Positions 46,673-58,300 of a stretch of DNA of 64,000 nt are shown here, piece after piece. Position numbers and translations under genes: made by a program. How positions within the stretch are numbered: position 1 is the first letter of the stretch; each line of letters starts with the position of its first letter. This DNA comes from Pieris napi (Eukaryota > Arthropoda > Insecta > Lepidoptera > Pieridae). A model generated the notes under the pieces. It was not told the origin of the DNA and searched no databases. It worked only from the letters and a program-made list of their open reading frames with translations. The stretch covers positions 10,106,001 to 10,170,000 of the forward strand of contig NC_062239.1 of NCBI RefSeq assembly GCF_905475465.1. Reading direction: 5' to 3'.

Positions 46673-46960
46673 GTTAGTATTTGATGGATTTGTTTTTTTA
46701 GGCACTAATTGCCTGATCTGCGTTGCCTATTAAAATGAAACATATATGATTGAGCAAGCAAGGGTATAAACACAGGTTGAAATTATACTTTACTGTATTT
46801 TGTTACTTTATACTGTATTTAAATCTAATTTACCGTTCCAAACAATTATAAAATCACTGAATCTTTTTTTTTTCAGTATAAGAAAACCTTACATCAAGAT
46901 GCGTGTCCTGGAAGACAAGTTAGAATTGGAAATATGTGTATGTGGATACCACCTCATTAA
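46037..46960 (+). CDS. Predicted secreted protein, 239 aa, two coding exons
   Basis: I do not recognise this protein. Exon 1 (46037-46672, 212 codons) starts with a signal peptide (about 1-19, LLEVSALLISIKFVAC). The intron is 46673-46876 (GTTAGT...TTTTTTTTCAG), and exon 2 (46877-46960) adds 27 residues. The join ...NYWT|YKKTLH keeps frame. Unspliced, the frame would end three codons past exon 1. The mature chain is rich in Lys, Asn and Asp, has basic clusters (KRK at 71-73; KRNNRKKK at 159-166), a Trp/Pro stretch (201-211) and just two cysteines, C222 and C233, in CPGRQVRIGNMC. These could form one disulfide. The basic clusters might be cleavage sites. Long host-like coding, clean splicing and a poly(A) signal argue for a real gene; the function is unknown. 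Confidence 0.8.
46877..46960 (+). CDS. Secreted protein, coding exon 2
   Basis: Follows a strong acceptor (12 pyrimidines, then CAG). Encodes residues 213-239, ending MCMWIPPH and TAA. The frame used by the unspliced ORF here is a different one, starting MLLYTVFKS, and is not real. Confidence 0.8.
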   Translation, partial: YKKTLHQDACPGRQVRIGNMCMWIPPH

Positions 46961-46970
46961 AAAAATACTA

Positions 46971-46976
46971 AATAAA
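46971..46976 (+). terminator. Polyadenylation signal AATAAA
   Basis: The canonical hexamer lies 10 bases after the stop codon of the secreted-protein gene. T-rich sequence follows (TTTGTTTATTTC), as expected downstream of a cleavage site. The 3' UTR would be very short. Confidence 0.75.
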
Positions 46977-47069
46977 ACACAAATAATATAAAATTTGTTT
47001 ATTTCTCTTATACATACTAACATTTATTTCTAACCAGACCTATAATATAGTAGCCGTCCAAAGCATGGT

Positions 47070-47348
47070 AAAGCTTAGGTTTCCTAGAAAAGCAGCGCCG
47101 TTATTTAACGGCCGTAATGTAGCGTTGGGTGACGTCACCCATACGTTGTCTATAAATAACATCGGAGTAGGTTTCCTAGAGAACGAGTGTCACCGTAACG
47201 TTAAATAGCGGTGCTGTCATTTGCATGACGGCCGTCATAGCGGTGATAAACATTAGTTCACCGTTTTTCGCGTGTAGCGGTGGTTATTAACAACCGTAAA
47301 ATGACGACCATTAGTTAACGGCACCGCTTTTCTAGGAAACCTAAGTTT
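47070..47348. mobile_element. MITE with about 45-bp terminal inverted repeats
   Basis: The left end (AAGCTTAGGTTTCCTAGAAA, AGCAGCGCCGTTATTTAACG) matches the reverse of the right end (CGTTAACTAATGG side, then CTTTTCTAGGAAACCTAAGT) with few changes. The interior is GC-richer than its surroundings and repeats AGGTTTCCTAGAGAACGAGT and CGTTAAATAGCGGTG once more. It starts about 90 bp after the poly(A) signal of the secreted-protein gene. Confidence 0.85.
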
Positions 47349-47639
47349 AAGATTACAGACACATAAACCGTGTCAGATTCCAGATGTTTTTAACTTAAGA
47401 ATTTATATTACTAAGGACTGCTACTAAATCATCTGTCCTATACAAAGGAATGTAGACAGAATTATAGTATTATTATTTTAATAAGAGATATTATGCAAAA
47501 TCAAAAGCGTACTAAAAAATTAAGTTATAAATTACCAATAACTCTAGAGTCGTCTACGAAACTAGACTAAAAAATATGACAAAGTACGTCAAGTAGTTAA
47601 CATCAAAAATAAAAGAATATGGATAGCAGACGGGATTTT

Positions 47640-47775
47640 TTTAATAGTACAGGTCAAACGAGAAATCTCATGTTAAGGGATACCGCCATGGACACACACA
47701 CACACACTCTGCGATAAGCGTCGCAAGTGCGTTACCTATTAGGAATTGGCTCTTAACTTGAAGGTCTCTGGGCAG
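47640..47775 (-). mobile_element. LINE 3'-end fragment with CA microsatellite
   Basis: CAGGTCAAACGAGAAATCTC, TAAGGGATACCGCCATGGAC, a (CA)7 run at 47693-47706, then GTCGCAAGTGCGTTACCTAT and GAATTGGCTCTTAACTTGAA. It is a reverse, diverged member of the 2187-2412 family. Confidence 0.6.
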
Positions 47776-47779
47776 CTGG

Positions 47780-48280
47780 TGACAAAAAGGAATTTTGAAA
47801 TAATTATATAATTAATATTCATATCTGATTTATTAATATAATAATTCTATAACAATTTAATAATTAGAAAAACTTACGGTTAGTACTATATTATAACCCT
47901 CATAGATAAAGTATATTATTTGCTACTGTCATGAGACATCATTACATATATTCGATGTTTATAGTACGTTTACGAACACGGAACAAATAAATAGGTTTGA
48001 AAGGCGTTTAGTCGATTTTGTACTAAAAATGGCCGTTATATGTTACATGCTGTGTACTTGCGGCCCACTTGCAGCCCGCTTGCGGTACCCCATACATATT
48101 GTTTATCTATTCCGTGTATGGGTATTAATCTCTTAGTGACATGAGTTGAGATTCATATGAGTAATAATTAATGTTGTACTAAATTTTAGAAGTTTCGGCC
48201 TGTGAGAACAATTCAAAAACTTTATAAATATTTTTATTATTATATATGCAATTTTCTTTTCAATTTCAATGAAATATATA
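47780..48280. other. Gene-free sequence
   Basis: No gene recognised. A local near-repeat lies at 48061-48085 (GCGGCCCACTTGCAGCCCGC, then TTGCGG). Confidence 0.3.
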
Positions 48281-48282
48281 TA

Positions 48283-48920
48283 TGTTACTGTAAAAGCTCG
48301 AACTGCAGTAAATCCTAAGATATTCCAGTAAAACCTAAGATCTACCAATTCCTAATGGTAAATGTCCCTAAAGGTTTGCGATTCGAACTTACTTTCTTAC
48401 CACCATTCCGTTGGTAAATCTTAGGATTTACATTAATGGCACTACACAATGGTTAATGTTGAAAAATAAAAAAATACACCTGCAGATCATCAGGATTACT
48501 TTGTAATTCTAAATGCCACAATAGCAATCCGTGTTGTAACAAGTGAAATGTTTTTTTAGGTACATAAGGTAGGTTAGATATTCAGAGATATACGTTATGT
48601 GTTTTTTCAAAATAATTTAAGTAAGTTGGTATTAGATTGTACTTATTACTATCATATGATACCTTTATAATACTATGTACCTGTTTTGTCTAATAGTTCA
48701 TTAAAGTAAATACCTAAGAATTACTTATTGTTTTATTCCTAAAACTAACATCTAGCAGCTGACAGTGGTAAAACCTAGCATATACTGAATTCGAATGGTA
48801 AAATCTCGAAAAAATCGTTGTATTTTCAGAAATACTTACATTTACCAACTCGTGTCGGTAAATCCTACGACTTACACTTAAATCTTAAGATTCACCGTAG
48901 TTCGAACTTTTACAGTAACA
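48283..48920. mobile_element. Inverted-repeat DNA transposon with subterminal motif array
   Basis: The 22-bp ends TGTTACTGTAAAAGCTCGAACT and the reverse of AGTTCGAACTTTTACAGTAACA differ at one base. TATA on each side may be a target duplication. Near both ends a motif close to GGTAAATCCTAAGA repeats in direct and inverted forms (about 48308, 48324, 48349, 48410, 48766, 48797 and 48849). No transposase ORF is present, so it is a non-autonomous element of 638 bp. Confidence 0.8.
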
Positions 48921-49079
48921 TATACATACATTACGCGCGTCAATGTTTTTATTGTATATATATTATACCTGCTTTTGTTTTAATAAATTGATTTAAAAAA
49001 TCTTATTAAAATATATTATTAAACCATTTGAAAATAATATCATATACGATGGTGACCAAAAACAACTTTAACCAATAAA

Positions 49080-49085
49080 TTTAAT
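49080..49085 (-). terminator. Candidate poly(A) signal of the protease gene
   Basis: ATTAAA on the minus strand, about 40 bases after the stop codon. It is the common variant hexamer. AATAAA also occurs farther on, near 48947, inside AT-rich sequence. Confidence 0.45.
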
Positions 49086-49124
49086 CATAGCCGTTCGTCT
49101 CACAGACCAAACTACATGTTCCCA

Positions 49125-49311
49125 TTACATAAGAACATAAGTGGGAGCCGCCTGGACACCACAATTATCGTCCTTCATAGACATGAGTACGTAACCATCA
49201 TTGCCCCACATATTGGACCAGGAATTCTTAACCAGCCAGTATTTTTGGCCGTTTAGCACCCCATACCCCACCGCGAGGACGGCATGATCTAGCTCCTCCA
49301 CTTTGTTTTTG
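49125..49311 (-). CDS. Protease exon 15 (active-site His and Asn)
   Basis: Residues 491-552 with His500 ([12 protein letters not shown]), Asn520 ([17 protein letters not shown]) and the C-terminal [13 protein letters not shown] before TAA at 49127-49125. Confidence 0.95.
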
Positions 49312-52300
49312 CTGAAAAAATATATTAGTTTTAAAATGTTTTTAAATAAGAGGGTAGTCTAATTAAAATATTTTTTGACAATTTATAAGAGTACCCTCTT
49401 CCGTTTTATATTATTAGCTACTAGTCATTGCCATATTGTTTTTATCTGTCAACATGTCTATGATATAAAAAAAACCAGGGACGCTACAAACTTTTAAATC
49501 TGGGCCTCATATTTATGTATATGTTTCCTAATCTTTTATTTTTCTAGGCAAGTTGGTGATCAGCCTTCTGTGACTGACACACGCCGGTTTCCTCGCGATA
49601 TTTTCCTTCACCGAGTCTTCAATACGCACATAAAGAAAGTTATTGGTCATGGCAGAGCCGAGTTCCGAACCTAACTACCTCAGGGATAATATATCTATAT
49701 TATTATAATTATCAGAATATTCTTCTTCAGGCCAGTTCTACCATCTTCCTTGTCTTACGTATTATTATTTTTATTAAATTTATATTTTTTTTTATTAATT
49801 TTAAATCACTAGATGTAAATAATTGTTGTTGACATTTTTAATCTATTAATTTATCAGCTTGTAAAAAAATATCGACTGTGTGGGTACCCACAAATTTAAA
49901 TACAATTCTTACCATTTAGGTTCATAGTAGACCCCATTGGAGTAAAAGCTGAAGCTTTTCTGGCTGGCATCGATTGCAACCGAGATCGGGCCGTGTTTGA
50001 ATAAAGCCAGCTAAAATCATATAATTGGAGTTACTAAGAATGTCAAAGCAATTATACTTTTTTTACATACAAGAAGTATATAAAATCAAAATAGGCATTA
50101 TTGTAATCATTTCTTTTTTTAATTTCTTGTTTCCTAATCTTATATAATTTATATTAATTTGATATGTTTAATCATTTATATCATTCCTGAATTATATAAC
50201 ATACCATGAGAGCCTTCTCGTCCTTAACAGTAACGTTAACCCAGCCTTTCATTGACGTCACCAGAGTGACGTTGTCAATGTGACAGTAGCCATCCTGTAA
50301 GCAGTGAATTATTATATTACAAATATTATTTATAAAGTCAAAAGTATACATTATGTATCACTAGTCATATAAAAAAACATGCCTGTCCCAAATAGCCTCC
50401 ATAGTCCTCTTCGGTGGGAAGGCCATGCTTCATGATCCACTGGTAGGCGCGGAAGTCTTCGCCGCCATCACAGCCATTGTTGCCGAAACTAAAATTAAAA
50501 AAAAAAACAAAATGTATTTAAATCTTTAATATACGCAAATACTCATTTAGAGAATTATCACTGAATAAATTCAAAGCTTTAAACGTAAATTAATCAATAA
50601 AGCTTTTAATAAATTTGATGAATATTTTAATGATCCTAATGCTTGGGATTGATTTGCTCCAGTTCAAACAATTTGTATGACTCAAAAGTTAGCGATTAAA
50701 AAGAGTGGCGGAGAGTTTCTTGCCAGTTCTTCTTGTCCGCTAAATAAGTTATCAAAATACTCAAAATAACTTTATTCATATAGGTAAACAAGAACACTTA
50801 TGAACGTCAACGGAAAAGATGTTAAATTGATTCTAAATTTACATTTACTACCAGTTCGCAAGTCAAGGGCAGAAAACGGAAAAAACCTTTTGAAGCGCCA
50901 TACATAAAATGTTATAATCAGGTCCATACTGGTACATACCGAATCATGCTTAATGATGTTCATTATAATAATATACAATGAATAAGAAAAACGGTTATAA
51001 GTAATTAAGCCTGATTTTTTATAGCTTTGGACAAATTGAAACAATGTCAAAGTAATGAAAATAAAAAATGGAACAGGACATTCAAATCATCTTTCAGTAA
51101 GAAATATAGCAAAATTACATTAGATCTACAAACGATCCGTTTTCTAATGTTGTTAATAATTATTAATAAATCTCACCCCCAAGAACAATCCACCAGGGCC
51201 TGTTGACTTAGGCGGACTAAATGACCTCCGTTACTAAGGAACAAGGCGCCTTCAACTGCTCCCACCGTTCCGAAGGACCAGCAAGAACCACATACTGATT
51301 GATCTGCAAATTTCATTAGGAAATCAATTTAATACAATTAAAAAAATATGTATTTTTATTGAATGATCAAAGCAATTGTTATAATGGTTGATATTTTTAA
51401 GTATTATAACATACGTAAACACTTGAAGTATATTTAGTGATAAACAGGCTAGAAAAACGTTTTTGGTCCTTCGAGCCGGGTTAAACTTATAAGTATAGAC
51501 ATGTTATATATTAAGTGGACTTTGTTATATACCTTTGACAGGAGTGACAGCCCCAAAGAGTCTCCAGTCGAACTCTGGGGGGAGTTTCACACTCATTTCT
51601 TCAATTACAGATTTACTGTAGGGAAAGGGGAGACCTGTAATTTAATATTATTATTAAATGTTGGTTAAAGCAACTTAATCTTCTATGTAAGCAATCATTC
51701 TTCTAAAATCTCATAATAGATCAATATAAATCATATTTAAAAACCAGCCCTTAAACAAATTTACATCAGACCAATGAATTATCAATGAAAATATTAGTGA
51801 ATCGGCCTTGTACGAGCTTTCTTAGTTTTATAAGTGTGACGATTTCCTAAATCTTTGTAGTTACGCTCAAAGAGTATAGCCAGACGTAGGCACTCTCCTC
51901 GACTGTTACATTGCCTTCATTCGTTACATAGCAATTAACATTTCATTATTTCGCTTATATTCTATTATTTTACGCGAGTGGTTAATATAGAGGAAAACAA
52001 GAATCTTCTATTATTTAAAGCACCCCGATGAACCGTACAGGCCTAATATTTAACTGGAGTAAAGAACATAACACACAATAATCTATAGCTTGTCATATTG
52101 TTCAACAAAAAAGTATCTATCAATTTTAATAATTTAATTTTCTGCGTAAAAAACTTAGTGCATATATATTTATTATGTACTCGTAGTAATGTTTGTTTTT
52201 TTTTAAATTATTTTAGGATGTAAGCAACCTACCTGTGTTTGGTCCGCTATACTTTCTTCCACGTAGAGCAGCCAGTTCATCATCAGTTCGATCGGCGAGG

Positions 52301-55300
52301 TGATTCACAGACATCGTAAACCCGCGACGTGCTCGATTATTAGAGTGAATGTATCTAAAAATTATGAAATATTGTTTTACGTAGATATTAATGCTGATGA
52401 TAAGATTCCAGCTTTTTAAATTCAGTAGTCTATGTAAACCCCCTTATAACACAGAACTCTTATAACGCACTTTCATATTACACAATTTCAGTTTTAGTAA
52501 CATTTCTATAACTCGGAACCAATCCACCGCGTTATAGGGAAAATTACTTGTATTATTAGGTAAGTAATTAACCTTAAATATCTTATAAAACAGAACTGGG
52601 TCTGGAGGTATATAGAGGAATACCTATTAATTTTATTATTAGTAAGATATTTTAATATTGCTTATTATCGCATTAGTTATAACTGTAGAGATAAAATAAT
52701 TATGTGGAAATATATAATTTAAAAAAAGCTGGAATATTTAAAAATAAAATTAAGCTGCTGGAAAGCTGGGAAAATTAAAACCCATGCCTTTTTCATAATA
52801 ATGTTTAAATACCTGAGATTTTGACGGAAAATGTTAAGTCGTTTAGCCTCTTCTATGTGTGAGGAGTATTGTTTGTTGTGCTTTATCAAAAATCTGAAAC
52901 AAATGGTATTGTGAATGAAATAGTTTTATGTTCCCAAGCTTACAATTCTTTTTTAAAGTTCTTATATTTCTATATAGAACAGTAGTTCGAGCGCAATCCC
53001 ATGTAAAATAAAAAATATAATGAATTTTACTGTGAAAAATTATAGTTTTACACGAAATACACATAATTTTTTTTGCCATAACCAATGAATTAATTAATAA
53101 ACTATGTTTCTTAGGTAACAGTAGGGATTCATATGAACGAGTGACTGAATGTTATAAAGAATGATTTTAACCTGTCAAACTCATCATCAACATGCGCGTT
53201 GTGAACGGGATGAACAAACTCCTTCATAGGATTAAACGTCGCGAAGTGTCGGGATCCGGGACCGGGGAATGAAGTACATTTCATTTCTGCAAAAAAATAT
53301 TTTTTAATATAATTAACTTATTAAGTAACTATGTGTTGAATTAATTAATTATTTAAATAGGTTTAAATAATTAATTAATTCAACACATATATGTATAATA
53401 AAATATATATTCATAAAACTATGAATATTATAAGTAAAAGTATTATATAAAATATTACCCTCTTTTTCATAAATCCTAAATAGTCTAATTGAATTATTTA
53501 CAATAATACTCGTTTGTCCCTTTCTGTCAAATAGTGATTACCCCGTTATGAAAAGAGGCAGTGAACTTATTTAAAACGTATTTGACGTATTTTATTTTTA
53601 TGAATAAATGGGCTAGTAGCTATTTTTAAAGGTGGATCAGGTAAGCAAACGAGAACGCCCATAAACACCTTCAAATGCATCTAGCAATTACAATTCAAGT
53701 GGGTGAAATGTCAAATGAAAGACACAAGACGAATATTGCGTACGTCAAACAGACTTTATATGACGTATCATGTCACTTGTCACGCACGTTTTGAACAAAA
53801 AATTGTGTCACATTCTTACCCCCAGGGCCGTCTCTCATAACGGTAGATGTACATCCTAGAATTTCGAATCGATAACCCCACAGCTTGAGGCGGACAGACA
53901 CAGTAGGCTATATACAAATAAATACAAGTCGTCGGAAATATCTGCGAACCTGGCTTAATGACGTCATACAAACTGGAGAGATAGCAAAAAAATTGAAGAT
54001 GTAAAAATAAAAAATATTTTATTTGTGTACTTATTTTTATTGATACTCGTACCTACTTGAAATTTACAAATACTTATTATTTACATTATTTAAAATTCAA
54101 ATTATTTACAAATTTACAGAGAAACAATAAACACTAAAATGCGATTAAAGAATAATACACGTGCGTCGGCGATTGCGTTGGCAACGGTACTGGATAGGCG
54201 AAAACGGGGCGGGGTGCGGGGAAGCGCATTCCAGCGAGGTTCGCAGATATTTCCATTGTATTGTACAGGCAAATACGAAAGCTGTCAATTAGTTTACTCA
54301 ACCCTTGAAAATCTATTCATTTAATATATTCAGTATACAATAAATGTATTATATGTACAATGACTTATACTTACTTGGATCGACCTCGAAAACATTTTGG
54401 TCTATTTCATCAACAGAGTATTCGGCATAGTCGATGTAATAGTGGTCGTAGTGCGAACCGAGGAGCGTATTGTAACCTTTCATTTCATACCTAGAAAACA
54501 TATGAAATTGGTATATATGTACCTATATGCAATATTTTCCTTGCGTAAACCAAAGTAACGTCATTTTAAATTTCTATTACTACGTCCGTATTTATATAGA
54601 AATATAGATATTTTATTGAACTACTAGCAGACCGGCCAAGCGTTGCTGTGGCTAAGGTTTTTATTACACTACATAGTAGTAACCTATTCAAAGGAAACGG
54701 TAGGAGAACACCAGTCATGGGGACCACCATGCTTTTTTGGTGGTTATGCCATTAAATTGTAGCTTAAATGTGAAACGTTGGTACTTTCAACACAGCGCCA
54801 TCTGTTAGAATTGTGACTATCAAATAATAAACAAATATTTTGTAATAAAATAATATTGCGGGTATAAAATGAGATGCAAGCTATCCTACCTTTTAAGTTG
54901 GATCAAACAACACACGGTGTGCAAATTTGATTGATATCGGTTCGGTAGTTTAGGAGTCCATAGCGGACAAACAACGTGACACGTAATTTATTTATATTAA
55001 GATATAATTTTTTTATCTACTATATAATTTTTTTATCTACTATATAATTTTCATTAATTAAGATACTAAAATTACAATACCTCACTGGTATCGGTATGGG
55101 ATCACCCCGTAAGCTCTTCCTGTATTTCACCCACATCGTATACTTATTGACTTTATCACCCACCGTCATCACCATACGCCATTTAGACGTGTCCGAATCC
55201 TGCATAGTCTCTGAACCTGAAATTAATATGTATGAAAAATAGGGTTTGAAGTTGGTTTTAAACACGCTTTACACTTGTAGCAAGTGAGCTAGCTACTTTA

Positions 55301-58300
55301 ACAATTTTAAATTATATATTAAGTTTGTCTAGGACGATTATGTAGACCAAAAAGAAGCTGGAGGCATCATAGCTGTAATGAGCAATAAAAGAAAGTGTCG
55401 ATAAACGAAGATGCATGACATAAGGTTTAAAAACTTTCTTTAAAGGAACATTCAAAATTCTATTTTATATATTTTTTTGTATTGTGTTGTAAGTATTTTA
55501 TTTTTTATAAGATTAGAATTAAATAAAGCCATAATAATAACGTGTTATGGCGACATCTACAAATTTGAGTCTAGAATATAAAAAATTACGATTTGAATTG
55601 CGGTTTTACACAATATGTTGTCGAGCGCTGAGTCTAAACATAAAATCTCGACATCAACCACTAGGCTTAGGGGTGACCATCCCATTAGGTTGGAAAACGA
55701 GCACATCATCTTCAACATATGTATTGCTAAATTACGAATATATAACATAGTATAAATATTGTCAATCATCACAAAGATTTTGTAGTTTTAATCTAAATGT
55801 ATGTGCGCGTTCTCACTATGTTTGACAAAAATGTACACTTCTGAATCAAATTCAAATTCAAAAATCATTTATTCACGTAGGTAACACAATGTACACTTGT
55901 GATTCGTCATTAAATAAATAAATATAATGGTTATCTGATGAGTCAATCCTTTATTCATCATAACCAGAATAGAACGAAACATTAACTGAATTAAAAATCT
56001 ACTAAATTTATTTATAAAAGCTTGCCAACGCTCGGCTATCTTATACATTAGTAGACAAGCAATAGGCAACATAATAAATACTATGAGAAAGAACAATACT
56101 CAAATAATAATTTCAAAGTGTGAGGGAAGCAACTATTGATATACTGCTAGAAAGAGACGACATATATAACTCACCTACATACTTGAAGTCGGACATATCA
56201 GGTAACACAGACTGAATGCTGATACTGCTGTCTTCTGTGCCATTCACTTGGAGGCATGTTTCTTGATTCAGGACATGCTCCGTTGTGATTGGTGCTATCT
56301 GAAAATCGAATAGTCTCACTACTACTTGATATTCCTATTATTGAAAGAAAACTCACAACACTTGTTAACTCTTAGTCTTGGCCCCGATTGGGTTGGGTTG
56401 GCGTTACCTCCGAGGCGTTCCATTTAAGGCTTGAAGTGTAAGCGAGAGCGCGGAACGAGCGACAAAGAGGCACAATTTGACATAATTCTATTTATGCGTA
56501 CAAATAAATGTAACCTGATCAATTCAATTGTGATTTCCATTTACCTCCTTCTCTATATCTATACAAAATATCTATCAAACAAATAAAATTAAAATTTCCA
56601 TTACATTCCATCAGTATTTTATTATGACGTTGTCACGTTCAACTATCGTCAGTAAACCGAGTTTACAGACAACCGATTTTTTGTTTCGTATATGTATATA
56701 TCAATTTTTATATATATCGCGTCCATAGGTACAGGTGAGGCAATGAAAAATGCTCTATACCTGATTTGATTAAGAAATTTCTTTATGATACAAGGACATA
56801 TAACAAACAACGACCACTATTTAAGTCTAGACTAGTTTAAGCTATCGCGAAATATGCGTAAAAGGAGTATTAAGAATATTAGCGCTAAATAACCTGCATC
56901 ATGAGCACACCCCACGTATACACCCTCACGTATATACCCTCAATTTCACACCATCACACAACACAACCGAATTAGGTAATACGCAATTAAATGTACTTCA
57001 TGTTATTGGTTTTTAACTTTTGCTAATGTTTGAACTTTTTTGTATATATATCTATATATATAAAAGAAAGTCGTGTTTGTTACAACACTTATAACTCGAG
57101 AACGGTTGGACCGATTGCAATGGTTTTTGATTTGTTGGATTTGTTTCCGTCCCGAATAGCAGAATAAGCAATAAAATATCGGATAAGTTATCGAATAACA
57201 ATAAATTAATTAATTAATTTTACGAATGCAAAAACCATATGGTGCCATCTGTTGACAAAACTATGCATCATTTTACGTCGAATTCGTGTCAGTTCAAGAA
57301 ATTCCGATCTTGAGGTGAATGAGGAGATGCATAACCATGCTTTGATCCTGATCAAAAGATGTTGGATATCAGAAAGTGCTTAACATGCAGTATCGCCATA
57401 TTGACGCTAGAGAGAAGATGCCTAATGTGTAAAACTGCCATTCTTCTTTCGCAATGGCAAGCAATAAAACATTTCTGTATTTGCAAAAAAGTTGTATTAA
57501 TGTAATACTTAACATTAATGAAATCCTAAAATAAGTTAAATTAAAGTAACAACGATATTATAAGGTTGTAGGGCGGAACGAAGTTAGCCAGGTCAACTAG
57601 TATGTAATATATTGATAGCAGTAGGATTACGAAATAAATAAGTTCTACACGTTTTCCTTAAAAATATTACCTTTATAGATGTACCGAAACTCGGGAACAC
57701 ACTGGCCTCGAACTGGTACGTCTTAACCATTGCGCCATAGTAATCAATACGGGATTTAGCATTTTTTCTATCGTACCTGAAAACGAAAATAATCATCCGT
57801 ACATTTTTACGCACCACACATTAATACGTATTGATAATAATAATAATAATTTTATTAATACTAATTTATAAAACACGAAAAACATATACTATATCTCTAC
57901 TACGGTTCAATGTTTATTTGACTAAATATGTAATGTATTACGGATTATTTGTACATACTGATGAACTATGTTCACAGTTTGTGTACTGATAGCCTATATT
58001 CATAGGAAATAATGTTGGATTCTAATGGGAAAAGAATTTTACAAATCGGTCCAGTAGTTGCATCCCAAACCAAAATCCCAAAGATTTGATTGTTTGCTTT
58101 GATTGGCAATAATGCAAAGAAATAAAATTTTAATTTCTACACCATTTAATTATATTAACTCTAAATATCAAAAGCTAAGAATGATACATAAAATTTAATA
58201 ATTAAAGACATCAAATTGACAGTATGCCTGATCTTCAAGAAGTCGTAGATCAGAATAACGTACTTTTATATATGCTCCCTAAATGAGTCGTTAACTAATC

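Noticed and set aside
46037..46684. Single-exon reading of the secreted-protein ORF (215 residues ending TVSI)
   Set aside because: The last codons lie beyond a GTTAGT donor; splicing to 46877 gives a cysteine-containing end, a stop and a poly(A) signal in good order.
46800..46991. Separate 63-codon ORF
   Set aside because: It is a different frame over the intron end and true exon 2; no independent support.
53173..53286. Exon frames from the ORF at 52843-53085 across exon 8
   Set aside because: That ORF reads through intron sequence on the other side of exon 8; the family motif IFRQNLR is in another frame.
54139..54324. 61-codon plus-strand ORF in intron 6 as a gene
   Set aside because: It lies in a GC-richer intronic patch, antisense to the protease, with no recognisable domain.
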